Source of the DNA: Penaeus vannamei
Lineage: Eukaryota > Arthropoda > Malacostraca > Decapoda > Penaeidae
Direction: 5' to 3'
NCBI RefSeq assembly: GCF_042767895.1
Contig: NC_091577.1
Location: 26,634,012-26,644,011, forward strand
DNA length: 10,000 bases
Part shown: positions 1 to 10,000 of the stretch, one piece after another
Position numbering within the stretch: position 1 is the first letter of the stretch
Layout: each line of letters opens with the position of its first letter
Translations under genes and position numbers: made by a program
Notes under the pieces: model-generated
What the model was told of the DNA's origin: nothing
Databases searched by the model: none
The model's input: the letters and a program-made list of their open reading frames with translations, nothing else

Positions 1-211
1 CTCAGAGCCCCGAGATGAACTCTTGTCTCTCTTCCTGAACCATCGGGATTTTTCCGGCTGCCTCTCTTCACTAGTTCTGTCTAGTTCTCGAGAAGAACTC
101 TTTTCGCGTTTCCTAAACCAACCTCGCTCTTCACTCGCTGATGAAACTGGGACATCTGCTCCTTTGTCTCGTCGTCGCCCACGGCCATCTTCTTCCTCAT
201 CTGGATATCTT
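1..211 (-). CDS. Exon E (partial) of an unrecognised split gene; Arg/Ser/Glu-rich with duplicated WFRKR motif
   Basis: Seen: on the minus strand a good acceptor (pyrimidine-rich stretch ending CCCACAG) lies just before position 211. After one base that completes a codon begun in the previous exon, 70 codons stay open to the window edge. The protein starts RYPDEEEDGRGRRRDKGADV. It then holds two related segments, GWFRKREKSSSRE and RWFRKRDKSSSRG, whose Trp residues are 26 residues apart (residues 31 and 57 of the exon). Composition is strongly charged and Ser-rich, with no hydrophobic core, membrane span or signal peptide, so this part is probably disordered. The phase-2 start matches the phase-2 donor of exon D. 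GC content is clearly above the flanking intron. Inferred: the R/K-x-x-S contexts suit basophilic kinases. I do not recognise the family. The exon continues leftward; no donor is needed inside the window. A 72-residue plus-strand frame over the same bases is judged an antisense shadow. Confidence 0.8.
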
Positions 212-423
212 CTGTGGGAAGGGAGACATTATATAATGTGACTGCTTTTAATCAGCCAACTCAGAAATATCTCTTTAAAAAACTCATAAAATATTCCCTT
301 ATAAAGCACACTGGATAACAACATCAATAAAAAGATTATCATGGACATTTTGAGACTAGAAGAGAATTGATTGCAAAAACTACAGACAGACGGACAGTAA
401 TACACATGCACATACAAAGACAG

Positions 424-424
<1 letters not shown>

Positions 425-478
<54 letters not shown>
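425..478. repeat. (CA)27 microsatellite
   Basis: This is an uninterrupted 54-bp CA run, preceded by a short CA/GA-like lead-in and followed by a T run. In the inferred minus-strand transcript it reads as (UG)n and ends about 213 nt upstream of the exon E acceptor. The minus-strand frame across it gives a Val-Cys repeat and is not a gene. Confidence 0.98.
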
Positions 479-479
<1 letters not shown>

Positions 480-840
480 TTTTTAACAATCATATCTTAA
501 TCTTTTCATCTTTACTAGCTGTATTTGTCAATACAAAACTGAAGTCTGTTAATTTTCATGATTTATACAAAAAAAAGGAAAGATGTGCAATCAAGTATTT
601 CACTGGTTATCCATAAGTATATTGGAAAAAAATGTGAAGCAATACGCACTCCACTCACAAGCAAACCTAGAAAGAAGTCTGTTGGTTAGATCACATGGCA
701 AAATTATCATATGCTTATATGATAACAAGCATTAGCCTTGTAAGCAAATATTGCATAAATCAATTCTGATACATTCGGGTTCAAATGTTCTGTACTGTCA
801 CTTTTTTCGATCAACTCACACCATTCCGTGCTTTTTCCCT

Positions 841-869
841 AAAAAAAAAGAAAGAAAGAAAGAAAAAAA
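841..869. repeat. A-rich (AAAG)n tract
   Basis: Nine A's are followed by several GAAA units and a closing A run, giving a short imperfect tetranucleotide microsatellite. There is no target-site duplication or body next to it that would mark it as the tail of a retroelement. Confidence 0.85.
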
Positions 870-3451
870 TTCTACTAAATGTCTCTACGTTTATTCCTTT
901 CCCTTTTAAATTCTGCAAAATTCACTTATTCAGGAATAAATTTATTCTAAATACTGCAAATACAGAAACATATTTTTCATAAACATTTCTCGCATATTCC
1001 TAGACAACTCCTAATGGTTTCTAAGTGAAAAAAGGGGTATACACCATGAAATCATAATGGGTTGATTTTACACTGCTTAAAATTGCTTCCAAAGACATAA
1101 AACCTGTTGCTTGTTTCCCTTATCTACCTTGCAGTTACTGCGAGCTTAGGGAGGCACAGTGTTTTAGTAACCTACTGTCTACACTATATCTATCATTTCA
1201 CCCGTAATGAAATTCATACTTGCATTCTGAAATACCTGTGCTACTTTTTAAATTCTTCTCCATTTCTATCTGTAGAGCATCGTGATGGTTCCTTTTTCTT
1301 TTTAATGATCAGCAGTTTACTCAACATCAATTTTAAACTGTCTTCTTTTAAGTAACCTGAGGTCTATCTCTCCTAGTTTCTGTAAATTTTCAAATTTTGT
1401 AAAAAAAATAAAGTATCATCAAGTTCCTGATTCTTATTTTTTCACATTATATCTATTCTTACTGACATAGGTAAATTTGTAATGAATATCTCTCGGAAGG
1501 TGAATGGAACAAAATATCCACAGATAAGAATGGCTTCTAAATCAAAATGGATTTCTGGTTTCCCACAAAAAAGCACTGCTAAAAATATGAGAATTCAAAA
1601 ATTCTCTAAACAAAACTAACTATTTTGTTCTGAACATCAAGATGTAAAACAATTTTTAAGAAAAATTACATATATAAAAAATGTACTACAAAGAAGTGAT
1701 TCTTCTTTTGTAAATTATATCATATGTGAGCACATATTTGTAAAAATGTAAAAATCTAGGTGAGAATTCATGGATTCATATTACATGTGAAAAATTAGTG
1801 TCTCATGGCAGATAAGTAACATTTTCCTAACTTTAAGATAACAGTGATTGTCAAGATAGGATGCCATAATGAGTTGAGGTTTGTGGCAACAAGGCCAAAA
1901 ATGTTTTATGGTATAAAATGTGATGAGCATACAATCTTTTTTCATATACTGAATGTAAGGACTTCATTTCCTGCAATTAAATGTGAGTTTTTGATATTAC
2001 ATAGAATGACCTTGAGATACCTCCAGTGATATTGTGTGGTGCTCTATCTGGTCCATTAAGTTGTTTCAGATTCCCTAGATTTATTTGGAACAAATGTACA
2101 TTTTTTCATCTCATGAACAGTTTATCTTGCCAAACAACTATATCATATTTGTAAAGGATGATTTTATAGGATATCCAGTTCCTTTGTGCCCTAATTCTCA
2201 TATATTCTGCATTTAGATTCCCTGCACAGTGAGAGCCCAGCTGGCTTTATTGGAGATGAAGTCTCTAGTTTCATCTTTTAGGCCTTGACATGATTGGATG
2301 CAGTTTAACCTCTTACCCAGGGCACCTAAGAGTACATTGATAATTGCCCATTAAAACAATCTCAAAAGAGAATTTAGCGACAATGATTTTTTTCATAATT
2401 ACAATTATCAAACAATCTCATACACCTTCTAGACAATATTATAGTATGCATGAAAAATATGGTGTATGGTATTGAAAAGAGAAAGGAAAAGAAGAGAAGA
2501 CATCAAGACAATTTTCATAATAGATACTGAAAAGCTGATAATCCGATGATGGCTCAATGGCTCTTAGTTAATACTATTTGTTCATGATGATTATTGATCT
2601 CAAATAAACCGCTCTACAAACCTGGATGTTTAATATGAATCACCTAACATTATGCAGATGTGGTATGAAATTATTTTTAAACTAAAACCATACTAAATGA
2701 TTATCAGAAATATATATTCTTGGACATAAATTGAACACATACACTCTAGATATCTGCACACAAAAGCAATCATCACCAGATTTTGATACAAAATGGTACT
2801 TATTAAAGCCTCACATCTACCAGCACTAATAGAATCAGAGCATACCACACCCCTCACTGGTGGATGTCTCGATATCACTTTAACTGCCTACTTGTGTGTA
2901 ACATGCTGGCAAAGAAGTTGTAACATACACCATAGCAGCATTTAAAGACTATCTCTGTCAAAATTTACTTTCAGCAAAATGCCAGAAAAGTTAAAGAGAG
3001 ATGCAATACCCCTTTCTGCAGAGGCTTGGTCTGTAAATTCTATATAAAAATGCCTGACTTTATGCATGTTTTCAGCAAGGTTTGGAAAACCCTTCCAACG
3101 TTGTATCTTAGATGGAAATCATGAGATAAAAGTATTTTTAATACCTGTACAATAAAAATGAATGACTGGAGTAGGTTAAGCACTCATACCTATTTTGGTG
3201 TCGTCTGCACAGACCATAATTAATATGTTTAGTTACTCCATTTTGCCATGAGATTGTTGTGTTACTCAAATATTCATAAGAAGGAATTTTACAAGAGTAG
3301 GTGTGAATTCCAGTCACTCTCTACTGGATGAAATTCACAAGCTGTGAATCAACAAGACCAATGCTGTTGGGCCCACACTTACCAACAAAAGTTTATACCC
3401 TTACTGCTTCCAAGTTCATGAATGAAATTCTGTTCCCTAAATTAAATTTAC

Positions 3452-3556
3452 CTTCTGCCTGACTGTTGCATGGGAGCTACTGCTGCACCTTCATGGACGA
3501 CCTCCTCCCTTCGCAGCATACGCATCCCCTCACCCTCCTCTAAGCTCATGCGTAAC
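3452..3556 (-). CDS. Exon D of the minus-strand split gene (105 nt, phase 2-2)
   Basis: Seen: the exon is bounded by acceptor TATTGCAG|G and donor AG|GTAAAT. Reading one base, 34 codons and two bases gives an open frame: LRMSLEEGEGMRMLRREEVV followed by HEGAAVAPMQQSGR. It is locally GC-rich in AT-rich surroundings. Its incoming phase matches exon C (CG+G, Arg) and its outgoing phase matches exon E (AG+A, Arg). The peptide is acidic then basic, without aromatic residues, and is predicted to be mostly coil or a short charged helix. The stretch before the acceptor is purine-rich and makes a poor polypyrimidine tract, so the exon may be used only in some transcripts. Skipping it keeps the frame. 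I do not recognise the family. A plus-strand frame starting at 3470 runs through these bases into the AT repeat and is not credible. Confidence 0.7.
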
Positions 3557-3631
3557 CTGCAATATTTTCATATTTCTTTTTGTATTTCTACTGTAGAGAA
3601 TCATATCATACTTGATACACACAAGCATAGA

Positions 3632-4220
<589 letters not shown>

Positions 4221-4455
4221 CTAAATTCATAAAATAATAGTATAGTTCTTGACAATTCCTACACTCTTCCAAACGTACATAATCGATTTCTACTTTCACT
4301 GGCTAAAATAGTCAAATGTTTCTCAGCATTTGAAGTAAACCAGAATAAATGTATACTCAAGCACTAATATCAATAAAAAAGTAATTCTAGAAAAGAAAAG
4401 AAGAATGTAAAGAAGAAAAAAGTACAAGCCCAGGAGTCACAAAGCTATAACTAAC

Positions 4456-4563
4456 CGATCAAAGTCGTGGTGGTGAGTTAGGTCAGTGGGGGAGCGCGGC
4501 AAGGAAGAGGAGCACTCGCTGCCTTCGAACACACTGCTACTGGTCTCCACATCAAGATCCAAC
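4456..4563 (-). CDS. Exon C of the minus-strand split gene (108 nt, phase 2-2)
   Basis: Seen: the acceptor is TTTATTCATCTTACAG|G, with a good pyrimidine-rich tract, and the donor is CG|GTTAGT. One base, 35 codons and two bases are open: LDLDVETSSSVFEGSECSSS then LPRSPTDLTHHHDFD. The exon is visibly GC-richer than its flanks and has no stops in this frame. The peptide is acidic and Ser-rich (SSS-x-x-x-x-x-S-E looks like casein-kinase-2 context), with a proline-directed RSPTD motif and a His triplet. It is probably disordered and phosphorylatable. Its phase joins to exon D (CGG, Arg) and accepts either exon B (GT+G, Val) or exon A directly (AT+G, Met). I could not assign a family. A chance donor-like GGTGAGT occurs on the plus strand inside it but has no matching open exon that I favour. 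Confidence 0.8.
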
Positions 4564-6495
4564 CTGTAAGATGAATAAAGATTCATGCCACTACCGATAT
4601 TTTACCAACATATCTGACAAATGCACAAAAGTATGAGGATGTAGGGATGATAGATAATATGCATTAATGTTAATATGAGACAGTCTTATCAAATGAGGAA
4701 ACCTGTGAAAAAAATGGACCTCAAAACTGAAGGATTGAACCAATGACAAACTATCATTAGTGGCTTGGAAAAGAAAAATACATTAATAATGTTGATACAG
4801 ACTTTGAAAATATACAATGTACTTATTAATAAACAACTAGATAAATTCTAAGTATAAAATAAAGAAGAAAAAAAAATCTAAATTCTAGTGTCTAGAAAGC
4901 CTTTGCTATTTCTAAAACAACCTTTTGTTCTCAGATTTTCACAGATTGCTCTAAGAGTTTTTGACGGCAAAGCAACAGAGGAAGACCACAAATAAGAAAG
5001 AATAATGGTTTTCCTGACCTTGATCCTTTCTGAGACCATGTAATACAAAAAGGAATGAAAGCCTTTATGTTCCTCATAAACAATGACAAAACCTTGTAGA
5101 GTCGTTTCATTTAGTGTAGCAACACATAAAAATATCACCACCTAATACATTATTCTGAAAAAAATTGCAATATCAATTACCTTAAAGTCACAGAAAGATG
5201 TTCTTTTCCCAACATTTTTCTAAGGTGCATGTTGTATCATGGATACAGAAAAGAATTGAACACATTTGTGTTACAATTTCAGATATGATAACTGATTTGT
5301 ACTTTGGAAAAGTAGAGCAGTAAATGAATATACAAAATAAATATGAAATCTTACATGTATTACTGTTTCACCACAGCACTAGTAAAATGTGTACATTTTC
5401 ATAAATATTTGTGAAAATAGTGTAAACATTCTCAAAAAAGTAGCAAAGACAATTCTTTTAAAATAAACTCCCAGTTTGTATGATTTGCATACAACTAAGA
5501 GGTAAATCCATGATGAATAATTTCTCTATGAAGTAACACTAGAACCTCTAATAATCTTGCAACCATGAATAACATGTTTTCAGAGCCATCACACTGAGTA
5601 ATCTCAGGTAATTTCACTACTGAATGACATAATAATATGGTATACTTTAGACATCACTCATATTTTACCAGTCATTATCAGTAAAATCCTGAAATACCAC
5701 GAGTTGAAATGGGTTAACATTAGATCATGATATAATCCTAAGCTTTTGTTAATTTTTTTCCAGCATCATTCAAGTATGTATTACTTCATGTTTTTATATA
5801 GAAAAAGAAGTGGTTCACTCTTATAATATTTTGGGCAAAATATTCTACACATCACTAAAAATTATACCAAAAAACAATAAAAACAATGCATATTATGTAA
5901 TATCTACCATTCTCTTTTTATCCGTTCTTGAACAGCTTATCTTGAAGTGAAAAGCTACTGATATATGCAATATTGAATTCCTTTTGACCAAATAAGTAAC
6001 CATAAGTAGATAAATTTTCACATAATATCTTGAGAGGCTAACACTTAGACACTTAACAAACATCTCTAAATTCATCACGTAACAATTATTATATTGTCAA
6101 AGGAAAATAATTGTCTAACTTCAATGGATACACTACCCTTAGTAATGAGGGCATACTTTAGCATAAAGAAATAAAAAGAAAAGGTAATTTTTGTAACACA
6201 GAAAAATGCAAAACAAAAGTAATCACACCTAATAAATTAATAAAAACTCACAGAGGAACGCGGCCAATATAAACAAAATAAAAAGCAACAGAAAAGAAAC
6301 TTCATTTGTCATAACCCTTTGAGATGCTTTTGAATCAAGATGCTAAAGCTAAAAAGAAAAAAGAAAATAGAGAAAAAGAGGAACTAAACTACATGTGGCT
6401 CTGACTACTGGATATTTAGGGATACATACTTGAACTGAAACTTCTAAAATAAAAAGTAAAGAAAATATAAGCCAGTTGCTTTTCTTTTCACCTTC

Positions 6496-7042
<547 letters not shown>

Positions 7043-7310
7043 CAAAAATCAGAACGTTTGTTGGTTATAATGCCTACACGTCTTAAGTCAACATGCCAGC
7101 ACTGAATTTTGCCTAATGGTAGCTCTGTACACTGACAAGTCTAGTGCTCTGAAGCTACATATACGAATATCAATGAGGTTTACATACAGGGTTTCACTGC
7201 ACCTTGAAACTTTGTCCATAGTTCATGGTGCCAGGAATTCATGATTCAAGGGAATGGGAAAGGTTCAGAATCACATGTGGAAGATCAATCATCAGCTTTG
7301 CAACAGCCAA

Positions 7311-7322
7311 AGGTCAAGGTCA
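7311..7322 (+). promoter_or_regulatory. Tandem AGGTCA half-sites (DR0), possible nuclear-receptor site
   Basis: The plus strand reads AGGTCAAGGTCA. This is two nuclear-receptor half-sites with no spacer, and it contains TCAAGGTCA, the extended monomer site known for FTZ-F1/SF-1 and ERR-type receptors. It lies about 60 bp downstream of the exon B donor, in intron B-C. The match is seen; binding is inference only, since a 12-bp match can occur by chance or as part of a dispersed repeat. Confidence 0.3.
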
Positions 7323-7382
7323 CAGCACCTTGAAAGGCAGCCAGAGGGTCACCAGGCTGGAGGGTCACTACATCCTACTTAC

Positions 7383-7457
7383 ACAGTGGAGGGACAGCTC
7401 TGAGGCCGATGAGGTGCCAATAAGCTTGCTAACAGCTCCTGTAGGTGCTGACCACGA
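7383..7457 (-). CDS. Candidate exon B of the minus-strand split gene (75 nt, phase 2-2)
   Basis: Seen: a pyrimidine-rich stretch (CATCTTCTTCCTCCG) leads to acceptor CCGTGCAG, and 75 nt later there is a strong donor T|GTAAGT. Reading one base, 24 codons and two bases is open: RGQHLQELLASLLAPHRPQS then CPST. It joins exon C as GT+G (Val). The first half could form a short amphipathic helix (HLQELLASLL). The same exon is also open in frame 0 (SWSAPTGAVSKL...), so codon phase alone does not prove it. A plus-strand frame of 91 codons (7225-7500) crosses the same GC-richer island and is an alternative reading. I favour the minus strand because of the splice sites and phase fit, but this exon could be optional or false. 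Confidence 0.4.
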
Positions 7458-7779
7458 CTGCACGGAGCAACAACGCACGGAGGAAGAAGATGCTGGTTAG
7501 GAACTACACGGAAAATCATTGGGAACTAGGTAGGGCTGGTTCAGTATTAGAAAAAAGCTGTGTATTGCAATGTGTTATAATGCTAGTACCTTCCTGAGGC
7601 AGATGGTTACACAAGGAAATCACAACTAAATGAGCTATGCACAAGGCCATAAGAGGAGTGCAGAGTAAGTGTTTAAATGTCTAAGTTTAGTGTAATATAT
7701 CAGAGTTGTTAAGCTATAGTTAAATTAAGCTATAATCTTATTTGTTAAAAAATATTATCTTTTAAATATGACCTTTGCT

Positions 7780-7832
7780 ACATACATTCATATGTATATA
7801 TATGCAAACACACACACATACACACACATACA
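7780..7832. repeat. Imperfect AT/AC microsatellite
   Basis: A short compound run (ACATACATTCATATGTATATATATG followed in the sequence by CA-rich units broken by single T's). It resembles a small version of the large compound tract at 3635-4220. Confidence 0.8.
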
Positions 7833-8166
7833 ATGCAAGACAAAGTATGCATAAACTGAATTATCATTTAGCAGGGTGGAAGTATTAGAAGCAAAAATGA
7901 AATTAAACTTCCCAAGAGTAATGTATGTGTCTCATAAGAAAAAAAAAAATATTGGGAACTTTTCCATTCTAAGAGGTCATTCAAAAAGATGTTTTACTGA
8001 AGATAAATCAACATATTTGGATAAACTTGGATCTGTGAAAGAAGGTCAAGAGCCTTTCTAGTAAAATTTTATGTTTTAGAAAATACAATACAATAAATTC
8101 CTATAAACATTTTAAAACTCCACAGAACTGTATGTCACACAAACAGACCCATGCACCCATGAAGAT

Positions 8167-8273
<107 letters not shown>

Positions 8274-9106
8274 AAGTCATATATATGCTTAGGTAATATT
8301 GTTATACTGCTTCCTCTACTTTCAAAATCTACAAAATATACAGGGCCAGGAAGGACACTTGGGTAGTGAGAGAAGACTGAAGACAACAAATTCAAAGCAA
8401 ACTGATATATTTTCCCTGCATTTGGACACTGAATAACAAACAAACTCATTGCACTTATCACTTGAAATCTGCCTGTTTTCTATCAGGATTATATCCCATT
8501 TAGCAATTAGTATAAAGAGCCTAGTACCTGTTACATTAGAAAAATACATATAAATAATATGGTACAGACATTATTATAGCAGTGGAGGAAAGCATTCCTT
8601 ATAAAACAATTTAAACTCTGTATTCTTATGCTTCACTTGATTATTAGAAGTTATTAGGAAAGTTCTTGAGTGGGCTCTATTACTGAAGAGATTTATACAC
8701 TGCACAGGCAGATTTAGTATAAATTTCCTGAAACATAGAGTCTACACAATACATAATTTATCATATAAATGCCACCGAGCAACATATTCATCATACATAC
8801 ATAAAAAAGAAAGACAGTAAAAAGAAAACAAGAAAAAAAGAAAAAGAAATGATACCAGGGATAATCAAAAAAATAATCTCATTTAGATCAAAATCATCTC
8901 AACATTTGTCAAAATCCTGTAGACACCTGAAAATAAATATGGTCTTGTGACACAGTCAGTGGCGTACCAACATCCATTACAAACTTTCTCAAATAAAAAT
9001 ATACATCTTCAGACCTGCCAAAAAATGACGATGAATAGTCACAAAAAAATGGACAAAGAACAAAAATATCATAACAGATCTAAAAATGAGTATCTGTAAA
9101 ACTTAC

Positions 9107-9153
9107 ATTTCTGTCTTTGTATCAGAAGCCAAGTTACTTTCAAACCCAAACAT
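9107..9153 (-). CDS. Candidate exon A of the minus-strand split gene (47 nt, phase 0 to 2)
   Basis: Seen: the acceptor is TTTTTAAGCTTCAG, with a C/T-rich stretch (CCCTTTCCTCCTCCCC) about 20-35 nt further upstream. It is followed by 15 codons, MFGFESNLASDTKTE, and two bases ending at a strong donor AT|GTAAGT. The outgoing phase 2 fits exon B (AT+T, Ile) or, skipping B, exon C (AT+G, Met). The peptide is polar and acidic like exon C. The exon begins exactly with ATG, so it could be a translation start placed right after a splice junction or an ordinary internal phase-0 exon. The small size and lack of homology keep confidence moderate. Confidence 0.45.
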
Positions 9154-10000
9154 CTGAAGCTTAAAAATAATATAGGGGAGGAGGAAAGGGATTTCTTATG
9201 ATTATGACAATGAGGTCATATTAATATATGAATCTATAGGATCCTATAAATGATTTTGGAAACAGGTATGTATTACAATAGAACAAAAAACTAAATTCCT
9301 ATTCACAATGCCACATAAGGAGTTTTTAACAAAATGTTTCCAATTGGAATTCTGATGAAGAAAGTAGTTGTAGAAACATATGAATGTGTAATTAATGTTT
9401 TGGTATTACATTTTCATCCGCAAACCTGATGAAGATGTATTAGATATGAATTACAAAGTTGAGTTATCCATTCATATTCCCAACTTTTCTACATTTGTCA
9501 TAATTCAACTGTTCTTCACTGTAGTAATGTATGAAAACCATTTCGCTACGAAAAAAATTAAAGCAACAATCTATTACTGATAGAAATAAATTTTTTTGTG
9601 TGGTTATGAATAGAAATATGGAAATATAATAAAAAACACACAACTGTGTTAAAATCTCCTTCACTGTAAACTTTCAACATGCGCTAGTAACTATCACAGA
9701 CACTATTCATTTTCATATCTCTGGTTTGCAAATATGGGAAAGAGTTAGCAGGGTAAAAACAAAAGGATACTTTTGAGAAAAATATACAGCTACTATAAAG
9801 TGAAAAGGATGATGAAAGATGATAAAGTAGGAGAATATATCAATCTAAAGCTAATTGTAATAACAGTAACAGTAACAATACACAGCATGATTGACAGAAC
9901 ACAAACAGCAACATGATCCTTACAATATATATCAACAGCAGTAACAATAACATAAAAATATCAAAATAGACAATGAGAGGGTTAACTAGAAATATATGCT
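9154..10000. other. AT-rich DNA, intron or 5' flank; nothing supported
   Basis: No exon with paired splice sites and an open frame was found on either strand. Frames at 9395-9580 (plus) and 9464-9664 (minus) overlap each other and have AT-driven composition. Degenerate AACAGT/AAC units occur at about 9858-9880 and 9930-9952. No promoter motif is clear enough to call. Confidence 0.5.
9858..9952. repeat. Degenerate AAC/AACAGT microsatellite patches
   Basis: TAACAGTAACAGTAACAATA near 9861-9880 and AACAGCAGTAACAATAACAT near 9933-9952 are short related hexamer and trimer runs with unique sequence between them. They look like the eroded ends of one older repeat. Confidence 0.5.

Larger units (their letters stand above)
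212..3451 (-). other. Intron D-E (3240 bp)
   Basis: The interval is bounded on the minus strand by donor AG|GTAAAT at 3451 and acceptor CACAG at 212. It is AT-rich, with stops in all frames at short intervals and no convincing coding segment. It holds the (CA)27 tract at 425-478 and a small AAAG-rich run at 841-869. Short open frames of 60-80 codons (for example 785-982, 1107-1355, 1844-2029, 2693-2878) have AT-driven composition and no supporting splice sites. The rest is featureless by eye. Confidence 0.65.

Noticed and set aside
23..241. 72-codon plus-strand frame at the left edge
   Set aside because: It is antisense to exon E, which has a good acceptor, matching phase, an internal protein repeat and an open frame to the edge.
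3383..3403. Possible 21-nt minus-strand microexon (phase 2-2) between exons D and E
   Set aside because: The donor GTAAGT is good and the frame is open, but the acceptor lacks a pyrimidine tract and the intron to exon D would be only 48 bp.
4878..5141. 87-codon minus-strand open frame
   Set aside because: It has no splice sites at sensible positions, AT-driven composition and no recognisable motif; it is the expected size of a chance frame in this much DNA.
5346..5385. Donor-like CAT|GTAAGA on the minus strand with an upstream AG
   Set aside because: The phase-2 frame hits a stop at once; only a phase 0-0 reading of eight codons is open, which does not fit the neighbouring exons.
6252..6299. 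Possible 48-nt phase 2-2 minus-strand exon ending at donor CT|GTGAGT
   Set aside because: There is no proper acceptor; most of the segment is itself a pyrimidine tract and gives a hydrophobic peptide unlike the other exons.
8796..8850. A-rich stretch resembling a retroelement tail
   Set aside because: There is no element body, no target-site duplication and no adjacent reverse-transcriptase-like frame; it is a simple A/G-rich patch.
9640..9735. Acceptor-like CTAAC plus pyrimidine stretch ending AACCAG on the minus strand
   Set aside because: All frames after it meet a stop before any good donor. It could be a noncoding 5' exon, but nothing supports that.

Overview
The window looks like nuclear DNA from an animal. 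It is AT-rich (roughly two-thirds A+T by eye), has no compact bacterial-style genes, and carries very long dinucleotide microsatellites: (CA)27, a 586-bp AT/AC compound tract, a 540-bp GA-rich tract and (CA)51. These cover about 13% of the sequence. Such density and the mix of AC, AG and AT repeats fit a decapod crustacean, most likely a penaeid shrimp. That placement rests on repeat character only, and another microsatellite-rich invertebrate cannot be excluded.

The main coding content is a split gene on the minus strand, read right to left, that I reconstructed from splice signals and reading frame. Three exons are well supported: E (211 to the left window edge), D (3556-3452) and C (4563-4456). 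Two more are plausible but less certain: B (7457-7383) and A (9153-9107). B, C and D are 75, 108 and 105 nt long, and each begins and ends in phase 2. A ends in phase 2 and E begins in phase 2. All junctions therefore join in frame without stops, and any of B, C or D could be skipped without changing frame. The five exons give about 182 residues of hydrophilic, Ser-, Glu- and Arg-rich, probably disordered protein, with a duplicated Trp-Phe-Arg-Lys-Arg motif in exon E. I do not recognise the protein. The gene continues beyond the left edge and probably beyond the right edge.

Layout on the plus strand: 1-211 exon E; 212-3451 a 3.2-kb intron with (CA)27 at 425-478; 3452-3556 exon D; 3557-4455 an 899-bp intron, about 65% of which is AT/AC microsatellite; 4456-4563 exon C; 4564-7382 a 2.8-kb intron with the GA tract at 6499-7042, part of which has a precise 14-bp higher-order period; 7383-7457 exon B; 7458-9106 an intron with (CA)51; 9107-9153 exon A; 9154-10000 intron or 5' flank without a supported gene. 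No rRNA, tRNA, CRISPR array, viral gene or transposon-encoded protein was seen. The long open frames over the microsatellites (Tyr-Ile, Val-Cys, Ser-Leu and Arg-Glu repeats) are translated simple sequence, not genes.

I found no clear new biological system. The most worthwhile points are the chain of phase-2 exons, the 26-residue protein repeat, the 14-bp pattern inside the GA tract, and the consistent UG-rich or CU-rich orientation of long intronic repeats in the pre-mRNA.
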